Shown: piece after piece, positions 1 through 8,583 of the stretch
Position numbering within the stretch: the stretch's first letter is position 1
How the letters are laid out: every line of letters begins with the position of its first letter
Source of the DNA: Streptomyces sp. NBC_00490
GTDB taxonomy: Bacteria; Actinomycetota; Actinomycetes; Streptomycetales; Streptomycetaceae
Length of the DNA stretch: 64,000 nt
Direction: 5' to 3'
NCBI RefSeq assembly: GCF_036013645.1
Contig: NZ_CP107869.1
Coordinates: 6,758,001-6,822,000 of the forward strand
Position numbers and translations under genes: made by a program
Notes under the pieces: model-generated
Told to the model about the DNA's origin: nothing
Database searches by the model: none
The model's input: the letters and a program-made list of their open reading frames with translations, nothing else

Positions 1-233
1 TCAACCGCGCGGTCGCCGTCGCCATGGTCCACGGGCCCGCGGCGGGCCTCGCCGAAGTGGACGCCCTGGAGGGCGAGTTGGGACACCGGCGGGACGCCGT
101 ACGGGCGCATCTGCTGGAGCGCGCCGGATCGTACGACGAAGCCCGCGCCGCCTACGAGTCGGCGGCCGCGCAGACGCTGAGCCTGCCCGAGCAGCGCTAT
201 TTGCACGCGCGGGCGGCACGGCTCAGGGCTTAA
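1..233 (+). CDS. ECF-type sigma factor, C-terminal end (5' truncated by window)
   Basis: Only the last 76 codons are present, in the frame starting at base 3, ending at TAA 231-233. The visible residues (NRAVAVAMVHGPAAGL, then a LEDA-like linker, RAHLLERAG, and SLPEQRYLHARAARL) match the helical C-terminal extension of ECF sigma factors of the ECF42/SigJ-like kind (DUF6596 region), which follows the sigma-2 and sigma-4 domains. Those factors direct RNA polymerase to stress promoters and often sit beside a DGPF (YCII) protein gene, which would lie to the left of this window. The promoter-binding domains are not visible, so the assignment rests on the tail alone. Confidence 0.72.
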   Translation, partial: NRAVAVAMVHGPAAGLAEVDALEGELGHRRDAVRAHLLERAGSYDEARAAYESAAAQTLSLPEQRYLHARAARLRA

Positions 234-242
234 CGTGAGCGC

Positions 243-569
243 ATGTCCACGCCGATCGTGCACCTGACCGAACGCTCCCTGTGGGAAGCCGCCCGCGCCC
301 GCGGCACGTACGAGATGTCGACCCGCGGCAAGACCCTCCAGCAGGAGGGCTTCATCCACTGCTCGACGCGCGCGCAGCTCCCGGGTGTCGCCGCCTTCCT
401 CTACGGCTCCTACGACGGCCCCGACGACCTGGTGCTCCTGGTCATCGACCCCGACCGGCTCGGCGTACCCCTGAAGTACGAGGCCCCGGAGCCCGGTGCC
501 GAGGCGTTCCCGCACATCTACGGGCCGCTCCCGGTGGACGCCGTGGTCGACGTGGAGCCGTGGGGGTGA
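243..569 (+). CDS. DUF952 domain protein
   Basis: A 108-residue protein that fills the whole DUF952 family length. Family hallmarks are visible: the opening IVHLTERSLWEAA, the GFIHCSTRAQLPGVA segment (residues about 37-51), LVLLVIDPDRL, and a closing EAFPHIYGPLPVDAVV. The family is common in bacteria and has no established reaction. ATG at 243 lies 9 bases after the preceding sigma-factor stop, so the two may be co-transcribed. The stop codon overlaps the GTG of the next small gene. Confidence 0.85.
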   Translation: MSTPIVHLTERSLWEAARARGTYEMSTRGKTLQQEGFIHCSTRAQLPGVAAFLYGSYDGPDDLVLLVIDPDRLGVPLKYEAPEPGAEAFPHIYGPLPVDAVVDVEPWG

Positions 570-805
570 CCCGACGGTCCCGGTTATGGCGCCGGGCCGT
601 GATCGCGTGGGCGGTCGCGGTGGTCGTCGGCGCCGGTCTGACCCGGTGGCTCCAGGACTCCGCGGAGCCACCGGAGCCACGCGTCTGGGAGCAGAGCAGT
701 CCGGAGCCCGCGCTCCCCGACGGCTGGGAGACCGCGTGCCCGGCCCCCAGCACCGAACCGGACGGCGACTCGGTGCTGTATGCCTGCGCCTTCGCCACCG
801 GTTAG
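566..805 (+). CDS. small single-pass membrane protein, hypothetical
   Basis: A 79-residue protein. The GTG start (566-568) overlaps the DUF952 stop (567-569), the classic sign of translational coupling. After a basic start (MTRRSRLWRR) there is one hydrophobic stretch, residues about 11-26 (AVIAWAVAVVVGAG), then an acidic proline-rich segment ending with two cysteines (ETACPAP and LYACAF) that could form a disulfide outside the membrane. No family recognised. The 3' end overlaps the convergent VOC gene by 4 bases. Confidence 0.6.
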   Translation: MTRRSRLWRRAVIAWAVAVVVGAGLTRWLQDSAEPPEPRVWEQSSPEPALPDGWETACPAPSTEPDGDSVLYACAFATG

Positions 806-1542
806 GCCGGCAGTCCGCCCGTCTCCGGATCCCGGCCCGTCAGGCAGTACGTCCCGCCCGCCGGGTCCCGCAGCACCGTCCAGTGCTTGCCGTGCGTGAC
901 CGTCGCCGCGCCCAGCGCCTCGTGCCGGACCCGGGTCGCCTCGATGTCCGCGCAGGCCAGGTCGAGATGGGCGGAGCCGGCGCGCTCCTCGCCCAGCCGC
1001 TGGAGCAGGATGCGGACCGGGAGACCGGGCGGCGGCACGAGGACGTGGAACTCGGGCAGGGAGCCGGGGCGGGACTCCCAGTCGGGCAACAGGGCGCTCC
1101 AGAACGTGACTTCGCCGTCGTGGAGCGAAGGCGCGATGTCGAGACAGACCTGGTCGAGGCGGCTGCCGTGGACGACGGGCGGGCGGACCGACTCCCCGTG
1201 CCAGGGCACCGCGCAGAACAACTGCCCGGCGGGAGAGCGGAGTACGGCCCACCCCTCGTGCTCGGCGGCCATGGTCGCGCCCAGACGCAGAGCCGACCGC
1301 ACGAACTCCGGCAGGCCGTCCTCGTCCACGCAGAAGTCGAGGTGGGCACCGCCGTGGCCCTCGTCGACGCCCTGGACCTTGACGCAGGGGTCGGCGCCGT
1401 CGGGCAGGAGGGTCACGAACTCGCCCCGCGAGCCACGCGGCGCGGACAGCTGAGTCTCCGTGACCGCCGTCCAGAACTCATGGGCCCGGTCGAGGAGTTC
1501 GATGCGACGGTCGACGAAGGCGTACGTCCAGCGGATGCTCAT
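802..1542 (-). CDS. VOC-family protein with two glyoxalase-like domains
   Basis: A 246-residue protein made of two tandem vicinal-oxygen-chelate (glyoxalase/dioxygenase fold) units. The first contains HLDFCVDEDG and the second HLDLACADIE, each followed by the typical GAxxxxxx..WxVLxDPAG pattern (GWAVLRSPAGQLFC; HWTVLRDPAGGTYC). Such proteins bind a metal or a small ligand; substrates vary widely and cannot be read from sequence. It lies 15 bases downstream of another VOC gene on the same strand and probably shares its transcript with that gene and the AraC regulator upstream. Confidence 0.82.
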   Translation of the reverse strand: MSIRWTYAFVDRRIELLDRAHEFWTAVTETQLSAPRGSRGEFVTLLPDGADPCVKVQGVDEGHGGAHLDFCVDEDGLPEFVRSALRLGATMAAEHEGWAVLRSPAGQLFCAVPWHGESVRPPVVHGSRLDQVCLDIAPSLHDGEVTFWSALLPDWESRPGSLPEFHVLVPPPGLPVRILLQRLGEERAGSAHLDLACADIEATRVRHEALGAATVTHGKHWTVLRDPAGGTYCLTGRDPETGGLPA

Positions 1543-1557
1543 GCCGGGGATCGTAGA

Positions 1558-1968
1558 TCAGGGGGACTGCATGAACCGCAGCATATTTCCGGCGGGGTCC
1601 CGGAACGCGCAGTCGCGCACCCCGTACGGCATGTCCGTCGGTTCCTGGATCACGTCGGCGCCGGATTCCCGGACGCGCGCGAAGAGGGCGTCGCAGTCCT
1701 CGGTGGTGAAGTTGACCCCGCGCAGCACACCCTTGGCCAGCAGCTGCTCCATCGACTCCCGGTCGGCCGGGGAGAGGTCGGGGTTGGCCGCGGGCGGCTC
1801 CAGGACGATCGACACGTCCGGTTGCAGCGGCGAGCCTACGGTCGTCCACCGCATGCCCTCGTACTTGACGTCGTTGCGGACCTCCAGGCCCAGGACGTCG
1901 CAGTAGAAGGCGATCGCCTTGTCGTGGTCGTCGACGGCGATGAAACAGGTGTGGAGCTTCAGGTCCAT
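1558..1968 (-). CDS. VOC-family (glyoxalase-like) protein
   Basis: A 136-residue single-unit VOC protein. It starts MDLKLHTCFIAVDDHDKAI and ends with the typical REPAG-like turn GVRDCAFRDPAGNMLRF. The spacing of hydrophobic strands and the paired acidic residues resembles glyoxalase/fosfomycin-resistance type folds, but no specific substrate can be assigned. It sits 26 bases downstream of an AraC-family regulator on the same strand; AraC-VOC pairs of this sort are common in actinobacteria, the regulator probably controlling the enzyme. Confidence 0.85.
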   Translation of the reverse strand: MDLKLHTCFIAVDDHDKAIAFYCDVLGLEVRNDVKYEGMRWTTVGSPLQPDVSIVLEPPAANPDLSPADRESMEQLLAKGVLRGVNFTTEDCDALFARVRESGADVIQEPTDMPYGVRDCAFRDPAGNMLRFMQSP

Positions 1969-1994
1969 GGGACCAACCTAAGCTCGGAACGGCG

Positions 1995-2411
1995 TCATGT
2001 CCGTCTGGGGCGCGTGTACGCCCGCACCACGCAGGGCGGGATCTCCGCGCTCTCCTCGTGCGAGCGGGCCCGGTAGGAGCTCGGCGTCTCGCCCACCAGT
2101 TCGGTGAAGCGGGAGCTGAAGGAGCCGAGGGACGTACAGCCGACCGCCATGCAGACATCGGTGACGGAGAGGTCGCCGCGGCGCAGCAGCATCTTCGCGC
2201 GCTCGACGCGACGGGTCATGAGATAGCCGTACGGCGTCTCGCCGTACGCCTCCTTGAAGCTGCGCTGGAAGTGGCCCGGGGACATCAGGGCGGTGCGCGC
2301 GAGGGCGGTCACGTCGAGGGGCTCGGTGTACTCGCGGTCCATGCGGTCGCGTGCCTTGCGCAGTCTGACCAGATCCTCACGGTTCACCTCGCCAGCATCG
2401 CACGCGGGCAC
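1995..2411 (-). CDS. AraC-family transcriptional regulator, DNA-binding domain only
   Basis: A 138-residue protein consisting almost entirely of the double helix-turn-helix of AraC/XylS regulators. The first HTH is seen around residues 32-60 (LDVTALARTALMSPGHFQRSF) and the second around 82-110 (LSVTDVCMAVGCTSLGSFSSRF), followed by the family signature GETPSSYRAR. There is no N-terminal ligand domain, so any effector sensing must come from elsewhere. Lies just upstream of the two VOC genes, which are its likely targets. Start ATG chosen from the open frame; the first ten residues are not conserved and a start a few codons later is possible. Confidence 0.86.
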   Translation of the reverse strand: MPACDAGEVNREDLVRLRKARDRMDREYTEPLDVTALARTALMSPGHFQRSFKEAYGETPYGYLMTRRVERAKMLLRRGDLSVTDVCMAVGCTSLGSFSSRFTELVGETPSSYRARSHEESAEIPPCVVRAYTRPRRT

Positions 2412-2469
2412 AGGCTGACGGAAAGGGGGCGGGGTCCGCCCCCGGTGCGGGAGGCGCTCGGGTGCTCCG

Positions 2470-3309
2470 TCACCCTTCGTCGTCCAGCGCGAAACGCAGA
2501 TACCGCTCCGCCGAACGCCGCACCGCGGCCGCCCCGTCGGCGGTGACCACCCGTCCCCAGAACGCCCCGTAGATGCGCTCGAAGCCGAACGGCTCGACCA
2601 GCCGCAGCGCGCGCCGGACGGTCCGCGGCCGCTCCGGGATGAAGTTGGGGATGCTGTACATGAAGCTGACCCACCGCCGGTCCATCACCACCATGAAGAT
2701 GTCGCCGCTGAACAGCGCACCGCGCCCCTCCGGGTCGTCCGCCCAGTGCAGCACGGTGCCGCCGGCGAAGTGCGTGCCCGCGTTGATCAGCGTCATGCCG
2801 GGGGCGATCGGGTGGGTGTCGCCCGACCAGTACTCGATCAGCGGATCGGGGCGGCCGACCCAGTCGCGGTCCGCGGCGTGGACGTACACGGGGGCGTCGA
2901 AGACCCGGCCCCACTCGGTCATCGCGCCGTGGAAGTGCGGATGGCTGACGGCGATCGCGCTGACGCCGCCCAGCTTCTCGACCTCGGCGGCGAGTTCGTC
3001 GTCGAGGTAGCCGAGGCAGTCCCACAGCACGTTCCCGGCCGGTGAGCGCAGCAGCAGCGCCCGCTGCCCGATGGCCACGGACGGCTCCGCGGCGACGCCG
3101 ACGACGCCGGGCCCCTCCTCGCGCAGCCGCCCGCGGTGGCCGCTGTCGCGCAACTCGGCCAGGCTGGTCCAGCGCTGGCCCTCCCAGCCGACGTACTGCC
3201 GCTCGTCCAGGCAGACCGGGCAGTCGGCGCGGGGTGCGGCGTACTGCATTCCGCAGGTGTGGCAGATCGGGAGTTCGGTACCGGACACGGGCTTGAGGGA
3301 GGACACCAC
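2470..3309 (-). CDS. MBL-fold hydrolase with N-terminal zinc ribbon
   Basis: A 279-residue protein. Two CxxC pairs (C16/C19 and C30/C33) form a zinc ribbon ahead of a metallo-beta-lactamase fold. The metal motif is visible as HPHFH (H123, H125, H127), with later ligands THFAGG and SGDIF. The canonical HxHxDH aspartate is replaced by histidine, a variant seen in a Streptomyces subfamily of MBL hydrolases. Substrate unknown. The GTG start is at 3309; a strong stem-loop (3345-3380) separates it from sodN upstream, so it probably has its own promoter or depends on read-through. Confidence 0.82.
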   Translation of the reverse strand: MVSSLKPVSGTELPICHTCGMQYAAPRADCPVCLDERQYVGWEGQRWTSLAELRDSGHRGRLREEGPGVVGVAAEPSVAIGQRALLLRSPAGNVLWDCLGYLDDELAAEVEKLGGVSAIAVSHPHFHGAMTEWGRVFDAPVYVHAADRDWVGRPDPLIEYWSGDTHPIAPGMTLINAGTHFAGGTVLHWADDPEGRGALFSGDIFMVVMDRRWVSFMYSIPNFIPERPRTVRRALRLVEPFGFERIYGAFWGRVVTADGAAAVRRSAERYLRFALDDEG

Positions 3310-3344
3310 GACTCCTTCGCTCTGGCTGCTTGCCGACGCACGCC

Positions 3345-3380
3345 GAAGGGGTCCGGCCAGAACTTCGGCCGGACCCCTTC
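3345..3380. terminator. stem-loop between sodN and the MBL gene
   Basis: A perfect 14-bp stem: GAAGGGGTCCGGCC (3345-3358) and its complement at 3367-3380, with an 8-base loop. It follows the sodN stop by about 65 bases on the minus strand. There is no U-run, as is usual for Streptomyces terminators; it could also stabilise the 3' end of the sodN message. Confidence 0.75.
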
Positions 3381-3445
3381 AGATTCCCGTTCCCGCTGAC
3401 CCGCGATGGTGCACCGATCGCCGGTCACGGGCGGCTGACTGTACG

Positions 3446-3841
3446 TCAGGCCTTCTTGGTCTCCCAGAAGATCTTGTCGATCTGGGCGATGTAGTCCAGC
3501 GCCTTCTGGCCGGTCGCCGGGTCGGTGGACGCCTTGGCGGCCGAGAGGGCCTTCAGGGCGTCGTTGACCAGCTGGTGCAGCTCCGGGTACTTCTCGAAGT
3601 GCGGGGGCTTGAAGTAGTCGCTCCAGAGCACGGAAACGTGGTGCTTCGCGAGCTCGGCGCGCTGCTCCTTGATGACCGTGGCACGGGCCTGGAAGTGCGG
3701 GTCGTCGTTGGCGGCCATCTTCTCCTGCACGGCCTTCACCGACTCCGCCTCGATGCGGGCCTGGGCCGGGTCGTACACACCGCAGGGCAGGTCGCAGTGT
3801 GCGCTGACCTTGACCTTGGGGGCAAACAGGCGGGAAAGCAT
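3446..3841 (-). CDS. sodN: nickel superoxide dismutase
   Basis: Disproportionates superoxide to oxygen and hydrogen peroxide with a nickel centre. The 131-residue precursor has a 14-residue leader (MLSRLFAPKVKVSA) followed by the mature N terminus HCDLPCGVYDPAQ, the nickel hook: H15, C16 and C20 of the precursor become His1, Cys2 and Cys6. Length and sequence match Streptomyces NiSOD throughout. Removal of the leader is needed for metal insertion and is done by the SodX-type protease encoded divergently at 3987. An AGGAAGGAA ribosome site precedes ATG 3841. In S. coelicolor sodN expression responds to nickel through Nur; I did not identify a Nur box here. Confidence 0.97.
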   Translation of the reverse strand: MLSRLFAPKVKVSAHCDLPCGVYDPAQARIEAESVKAVQEKMAANDDPHFQARATVIKEQRAELAKHHVSVLWSDYFKPPHFEKYPELHQLVNDALKALSAAKASTDPATGQKALDYIAQIDKIFWETKKA

Positions 3842-3986
3842 GGAGCATTCCTTCCTCGTGATCGTCTTCTCAGGTGCGACATTACTCCCTGGGAGAGGCG
3901 ATTTCGCGAGTGCCCCCATGGGCTTAGGACAAAAGTCCGGGGTCAGTATCAGACTGGTGGATGAACGGACAGGGGAGGTGCCGGGG

Positions 3987-4421
3987 ATGCCGGAACTGTC
4001 GCAGGAGACCGAACACAGGGGTGCGCTCCTGCCCTTCGGGCCGGCCGAGGTGACCGGGCCGTCGATGGTGCCCACGCTGCACCACGCGGACCGGCTCCTG
4101 GTGCAGTACGGGGCCCGGATCCGGCCGGGTGACGTGGTGGTCCTGCGGCATCCGTTCCAGCAGGACCTGCTGGTCGTCAAGCGGGCCGTGGAGCGCCGCG
4201 AGGGCGGCTGGTGGGTGCTCGGGGACAACGCGTACGCGGGCGGCGACAGCACGGACTACGGGGTCGTGCCCGTCGAGCTGGTCCTCGGCAAGGTGCGTCT
4301 GCGGTACCGGCCGCGCAGGCCGGATCAGCGTTCGCCGTTCGCCGTCGCGCGCTGGGTGCTGTCCTGCGCCAGGCCCGTCCTCTCCGACCGGTCGGCCTCC
4401 AGGCGTTTGCGGGCGCGGTAG
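3987..4421 (+). CDS. sodX: nickel-type superoxide dismutase maturation protease
   Basis: A 144-residue S26 (signal-peptidase-like) serine protease that trims the SodN leader. The catalytic serine lies in GPSMVPTLHHADRLLVQYG (residues about 30-48) and the lysine in LLVVKRAVE; the box GDNAYAGGDSTDYG is the usual S26 box E (GDN..S.DSR) variant of this family. It is divergent from sodN across about 145 bases, the standard arrangement. ATG 3987 was chosen because GGGGAGG precedes it; GTG 3978 is in frame. The last 97 bases are also the antisense of the convergent CGNR-type gene. Confidence 0.93.
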   Translation: MPELSQETEHRGALLPFGPAEVTGPSMVPTLHHADRLLVQYGARIRPGDVVVLRHPFQQDLLVVKRAVERREGGWWVLGDNAYAGGDSTDYGVVPVELVLGKVRLRYRPRRPDQRSPFAVARWVLSCARPVLSDRSASRRLRAR

Positions 4422-4954
4422 GCGGCCACGTTGGCGCGGGTGGCGCAGCGGTCGGAGCAGTAGCGCCGGGAGCGGTTCGTGGACGTGTCCAGATAGGCGT
4501 TGCGGCAGGGCGACGCCTCGCACAGGCCCAGGCGGTCCACGCCGTACTCGGTGAGGTGGAAGGCGAGGCCCATCGCCGCGATGGCCGCGTAACCGGCGGT
4601 CGCGTTGGACGGGTGGTCCGCCAGGTGCATGTGCCACAGGGGGCGGCCGTCGTCGTCGCGGTGATCGTGCCCGGAGATCTGCGGGCTCACCGGGAACTCC
4701 AGGAGGAGCGAGTTCAGCAGGTCCACGGCGAGCGTCTCGTCGCCGCCGTCCGCCGCCTCGAAGACCGAGCGCAGCCGGCCCCGGACCGAGCGGAAGCGGG
4801 TGACGTCCGCGTCGGTGGCGCGGCGGGCCGCCGACGCGTTGCCCCCGAACAGGTCGCGAACGGCCTCGACCGAGGTGAGCGAGTCCTTGCCCCGGGCCGG
4901 GTCCTCGGTGTTGACGAGGCGCACGGCGTAGTCCGAGTAATAGGCCAGTTCCAC
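4325..4954 (-). CDS. CGNR-type zinc-finger / ABATE-domain protein
   Basis: A 209-residue protein with the two-part layout of CGNR zinc-finger proteins: an N-terminal ABATE-like helical domain (residues about 1-140, containing LVNTEDP, the equivalent of the LxNTxxxR region) and a C-terminal zinc finger with C145, C150, C166 and C170 around NRSRRYCSDRC. The name-giving CGNR is CATR here. These proteins are thought to be transcription regulators; targets unknown. GTG start at 4954. Its last 32 codons lie antisense to the end of sodX, an unusually long coding overlap for two conserved genes. Confidence 0.85.
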   Translation of the reverse strand: MELAYYSDYAVRLVNTEDPARGKDSLTSVEAVRDLFGGNASAARRATDADVTRFRSVRGRLRSVFEAADGGDETLAVDLLNSLLLEFPVSPQISGHDHRDDDGRPLWHMHLADHPSNATAGYAAIAAMGLAFHLTEYGVDRLGLCEASPCRNAYLDTSTNRSRRYCSDRCATRANVAAYRARKRLEADRSERTGLAQDSTQRATANGER

Positions 4955-5056
4955 TTGTAGTCCTTACGGAGGCGTTCTATCGTCGTCGTGCGGGCGGTTG
5001 GTAACAGCTGATCGTGCTTCCAGGGTATTACGCATACGTTCGAAGAGGGGGCTCCC

Positions 5057-5815
5057 ATGACGACGAGTACCGGAACCGACTGGCAGGCCTGGCAGGAGAG
5101 CTGGGACCGCCAGCAGGAGTGGTACATGCCCGACCGGGAGGAGCGCTTCCGGATCATGCTCGACATGGTCGAGGCCCTCGTGGGACCCCGCCCCCGGGTA
5201 CTGGATCTCGCATGCGGCACGGGAAGTATCACGGCCCGGCTGCTCGCCCGGTTCCCGGAGGCCGTCAGCACGGGTGTCGACCTCGACCCGGCGCTCCTCG
5301 CCATCGCCGAGGGCACCTTCGCGGCCGACGACCGGGTCACCTTCGTGACGGCCGACCTCAAGGACCCGGACTGGACGGCGAAGCTGCCCTGCACGTCGTA
5401 CGACGCCGTCCTGACCGCCACGGCCCTGCACTGGCTGCACAGCGAACCCCTCGCGGCCCTCTACGGTCAGGTCGCGGGCCTGGTCCGCGACGGCGGTCTC
5501 TTCATGAACGCGGACCACATGATCGACGACACCACGCCCAGGATCAACGCGGCCGAACGCGCCCAGCGCCACACCCGGATGGACCAGGCCAGGCACGACG
5601 GCGCCCTCGACTGGTCCGAATGGTGGCAGGTCGCCGCCAACGACCCCGTCCTCGCGGAGCCCACCGCCCGCCGCTTCGAGATCTACGGCGAGCACGCCGA
5701 CGGCGACATGCCCTCCGCCGCGTGGCACGCGCGCGTACTGCGCGAGAAGGGCTTCGGGGAGGCTCGCCCGGTGTGGTGCTCGCCGTCGGACACGCTGCTG
5801 CTGGCGTTGAAGTAG
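5057..5815 (+). CDS. class I SAM-dependent methyltransferase
   Basis: A 252-residue protein with a Rossmann-type methyltransferase domain. Motif I is VLDLACGTGS (residues 48-57), motif II region STGVDLDPALLAIA with the acidic residue for SAM ribose, motif III FVTADLKD, and motif post-I YDAVLTATALHWL. The HWL pattern is typical of small-molecule methyltransferases of the UbiE/trans-aconitate kind. The substrate cannot be deduced. ATG 5057 follows GAGGGGG. It ends just ahead of a strong bidirectional stem-loop and converges with the amino-acid transporter operon. Confidence 0.86.
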   Translation: MTTSTGTDWQAWQESWDRQQEWYMPDREERFRIMLDMVEALVGPRPRVLDLACGTGSITARLLARFPEAVSTGVDLDPALLAIAEGTFAADDRVTFVTADLKDPDWTAKLPCTSYDAVLTATALHWLHSEPLAALYGQVAGLVRDGGLFMNADHMIDDTTPRINAAERAQRHTRMDQARHDGALDWSEWWQVAANDPVLAEPTARRFEIYGEHADGDMPSAAWHARVLREKGFGEARPVWCSPSDTLLLALK

Positions 5816-5820
5816 CGCAT

Positions 5821-5861
5821 GTGGAAGGGGCGGTACGGGAATCCCGTACCGCCCCTTCCAC
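5821..5861. terminator. bidirectional terminator between methyltransferase and ABC operon
   Basis: A 20-bp perfect inverted repeat (5821-5840 against 5842-5861) around a single central base; in RNA the innermost pairs would open to form the loop. It lies between two convergent genes and begins 6 bases after the methyltransferase stop, so it can end transcription from both sides. Confidence 0.85.
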
Positions 5862-5878
5862 GTCACGTCGTACCGCCG

Positions 5879-6640
5879 CTACAGCACCTTCGACAGGAAC
5901 GCCTGCGTCCGTTCGTGCTGCGGGTTGGTCAGGACGTCGCGGGGGTTGCCGGACTCGACCACCACACCGTCGTCCATGAAGACCAGGCTGTCGCCGACCT
6001 CGCGGGCGAAGCCCATCTCGTGGGTGACGACGACCATCGTCATGCCGGACTCGGCGAGGTCGCGCATGACGTCGAGGACGTCGCCGACCAGCTCCGGGTC
6101 GAGGGCCGAGGTCGGCTCGTCGAACAGCATCAGCTTCGGGTCCATGGCGAGGGCCCGGGCGATGGCGACGCGCTGCTGCTGGCCGCCGGAGAGCTGCGAG
6201 GGGTAGGTGTCGGCCTTGTCGGCCAGTCCGACCCGGTCGAGCAGCTCCCGCGCCCGCTCCCTGGCCTGGGCCTTGCTCACGCCCTTGACCTGGACCGGCG
6301 CCTCGATGATGTTGTCGGCGGCCGTCATGTGCGGGAACAGGTTGAACCGCTGGAACACCATGCCGATGTCCTGGCGCTGGAGCGCGACCTCGCTGTCCTT
6401 GAGCTCGTACAGCTTGTCGCCCTTCTGGCGGTAGCCGACCAGCTCACCGTCGACGTACAGCCGTCCGGCGCTGATCTTCTCGAGGTGGTTGATGCACCTC
6501 AGGAAGGTCGACTTGCCGGAGCCGGAGGGGCCGATGAGGCAGAACACCTCACCCTGCTTGACCTCCAGGTCGATGCCCTTGAGGACGTGCACCAGGCCGA
6601 AGGACTTGTGGACGCCCTCGGACTTCACCATCACGGTCAT
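5879..6640 (-). CDS. polar amino-acid ABC transporter, ATP-binding protein
   Basis: The 253-residue ATPase of an amino-acid importer. Walker A GPSGSGKS (residues 37-44), Q-loop [11 protein letters not shown], signature LSGGQQQR (150-157), Walker B LMLFDEP (170-176), and switch histidine VVTHEMGFA are all intact. The full-length similarity is to GlnQ/GluA-type subunits that energise uptake of glutamate, glutamine or related polar amino acids. Its start overlaps the permease stop by 4 bases (6637-6640), the last gene of the minus-strand operon binding protein, permease, ATPase. Confidence 0.94.
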   Translation of the reverse strand: MTVMVKSEGVHKSFGLVHVLKGIDLEVKQGEVFCLIGPSGSGKSTFLRCINHLEKISAGRLYVDGELVGYRQKGDKLYELKDSEVALQRQDIGMVFQRFNLFPHMTAADNIIEAPVQVKGVSKAQARERARELLDRVGLADKADTYPSQLSGGQQQRVAIARALAMDPKLMLFDEPTSALDPELVGDVLDVMRDLAESGMTMVVVTHEMGFAREVGDSLVFMDDGVVVESGNPRDVLTNPQHERTQAFLSKVL

Positions 6641-7590
6641 GCTCCGCCCCTTTCACGGCTGAAGGCCATCAGGTTGACCCTGATCTTCTGCCACGGCGTC
6701 GGCGGCAGGCTCCGGGACGTGCCGCGGGCGTAACGGCGCTCCAGGTAGAACTGGAAGACGCTGAAGACGCTCGTCATGACCAGGTACCAGATGGAGGCGA
6801 CGAACAGCATTTCCATCACGGCGTACGAGGTGGAGCCGATGGACGACGTGGCGCGCAGCAGCTCGTTGTACGTCACCGCGTACACCAGCGCCGAGGTCTT
6901 CAGCATGTTGATGAACTCGTTGCCGGTCGGCGGCACGATCACCCGCATCGCCTGCGGGATCACGATGCGGCGCAGCGTCTTGGCGTGGCTCATACCGAGG
7001 GCGTGCGAGGCCTCGGTCTGGCCCTCGTCGACGGCCATCAGGCCGGCGCGGCAGATCTCCGCCATGTACGCCGCCTCATTGAGGCCGAGGCCGAGGAGGG
7101 CGCACATGAACGGCGTCATGACGTCCGTCATCTCGTCCTTGTAGATCGGACCGAGATTCAGCATCGGGAAGATCAGCGCCAGGTTGAACCACAGCAGGAG
7201 CTGGACGTAGACCGGCGTCCCGCGGAAGAACCAGATGTAGACCCAGGCCACCCAGCTCGTCACCGGGTTCTTCGAGAGCCGCATGACAGCGAGCACGATG
7301 CCGAGGACCACGCCCAGGATCATCGCCAGGATGCTGATCAGCAGGGTGCGGCCGGCACCGGCGAGGACCGTGGAGTCGAACATCTTGTCGCCGACGGCGC
7401 TCCACTGGATCTTCTCAGCGGTGGCGAACGCGTTGACCAGCAGGCCCACCAGGGCCAGGACCACGAGGCCGCTGACGTAGCGGCCGTAGTGGCGGACCGG
7501 GATGGCCTTGATCGCCTCCGGTGGAACGGAGGCTTCCTTGGAGACCGGCGGCGTCGCGTCCGCCGGCTCCTTGTCGAACTTGTCAGTCAC
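6637..7590 (-). CDS. polar amino-acid ABC transporter, permease
   Basis: A 317-residue inner-membrane permease. After a hydrophilic 35-residue N terminus there is one early membrane helix ([17 protein letters not shown]) and then a HisM/GlnP-type core with five or so helices. Family marks are [20 protein letters not shown] and the EAA loop [24 protein letters not shown], which contacts the ATPase. It is the only permease gene, so the transporter probably uses a homodimer. It sits 30 bases downstream of the binding-protein gene and overlaps the ATPase gene. Confidence 0.93.
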   Translation of the reverse strand: MTDKFDKEPADATPPVSKEASVPPEAIKAIPVRHYGRYVSGLVVLALVGLLVNAFATAEKIQWSAVGDKMFDSTVLAGAGRTLLISILAMILGVVLGIVLAVMRLSKNPVTSWVAWVYIWFFRGTPVYVQLLLWFNLALIFPMLNLGPIYKDEMTDVMTPFMCALLGLGLNEAAYMAEICRAGLMAVDEGQTEASHALGMSHAKTLRRIVIPQAMRVIVPPTGNEFINMLKTSALVYAVTYNELLRATSSIGSTSYAVMEMLFVASIWYLVMTSVFSVFQFYLERRYARGTSRSLPPTPWQKIRVNLMAFSRERGGA

Positions 7591-7620
7591 AGTGACTGCC
7601 CTTCAGTGCTGCTGGGTCGG

Positions 7621-8583
7621 TCACTTGCCGCCGTTGACGGCGGCCTTGTCGATGGCGCCGCTCTCGGCGCCCCACTTCTCCAGGATCGTCTTGTAGGTGC
7701 CGTCCGCGATGATCGCGTTGACGGCCTCCTCCAGGGCGGCGGAGAGCTCCTTGTTGTCCTTGTTCACGGCGATACCGAACGGGCCGGCGTCGACCTGCTC
7801 GCCGACGACCTCGAACGCGTTGCCGCCGTCGGCCTTGCGGGCCATGTCGATGGCGACCGGGTAGTCGTTGACGCCGGCGACCGCGCCGCCCGACTTCACA
7901 CGGGTCTGGGCCTCGGTGTCGTTCTCGAACGACTCGATCGTGATCTTCTTCTTGCCGTCGCCCGTGCAGGCCTTCGACTGCTTCTGCAGGGCCTGCTCGT
8001 ACGTCGTGCCGCGCTGCACGGCGGCCGTCTGGCCGCAGAGGTCGGCGATCGAGTTGATCTTCTTCGGGTTGCCCTTCTGGACGTACACGGCGGTACCGGC
8101 CGTGAAGTAGTCCACGAAGTCGACACCCGGGCCGAGCTTCTTGCCCTTGTCGTCCAGGCCCTCCTGACGCGCCTTGGTGTCCGTGATGGAGGACATGGCG
8201 ACGTCGTAACGGCCCGAGTTCAGCGAGGTGATCAGGCCGTCGAAGGAGCCGGAGGTGAACTTGAACTCCACGCCCAGCTGCTTGCCCAGCGCCGCGGCGA
8301 TGTCGGGGTCGACGCCGACGATCTTGCCGCCGTCCTGGTACTCCATGGGGGCGTACTCGGCGTTGGTGCCGACCTTGATGACACCGGCCTTCTGGATATT
8401 GGCGGGCAGCTTGTCGAACAGCGGGGCGCTGCTGGAGGACGCCGTCTCCTTGGAGCCGCTGTCGTTGCCGCCCTCGGTCTGGTCACCGCAACCGGTGAGA
8501 AGCAGGGCGCCTGCGACCGCGATCGCACCTACCGCGGCAGTCCTGGAGCGCGCGGCGGTCGTACGACGGGAGCTTGCGGTCAT
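7621..8583 (-). CDS. amino-acid ABC transporter substrate-binding lipoprotein
   Basis: A 320-residue solute-binding protein (SBP_bac_3 family). The N terminus is a lipoprotein signal: basic residues, a hydrophobic run, then LLLTGC with Cys32 as the lipidation site. Core signatures are VIKVGTNAEYAPMEYQDGGKI and GVDPDIAAALGKQLGVEFKF, followed by the DVAMSSITDTKARQEG segment. It captures a polar amino acid outside the membrane for the permease. ATG 8583 was chosen over the longer frame because AGGAA precedes it and the signal peptide begins there. Confidence 0.93.
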   Translation of the reverse strand: MTASSRRTTAARSRTAAVGAIAVAGALLLTGCGDQTEGGNDSGSKETASSSSAPLFDKLPANIQKAGVIKVGTNAEYAPMEYQDGGKIVGVDPDIAAALGKQLGVEFKFTSGSFDGLITSLNSGRYDVAMSSITDTKARQEGLDDKGKKLGPGVDFVDYFTAGTAVYVQKGNPKKINSIADLCGQTAAVQRGTTYEQALQKQSKACTGDGKKKITIESFENDTEAQTRVKSGGAVAGVNDYPVAIDMARKADGGNAFEVVGEQVDAGPFGIAVNKDNKELSAALEEAVNAIIADGTYKTILEKWGAESGAIDKAAVNGGK

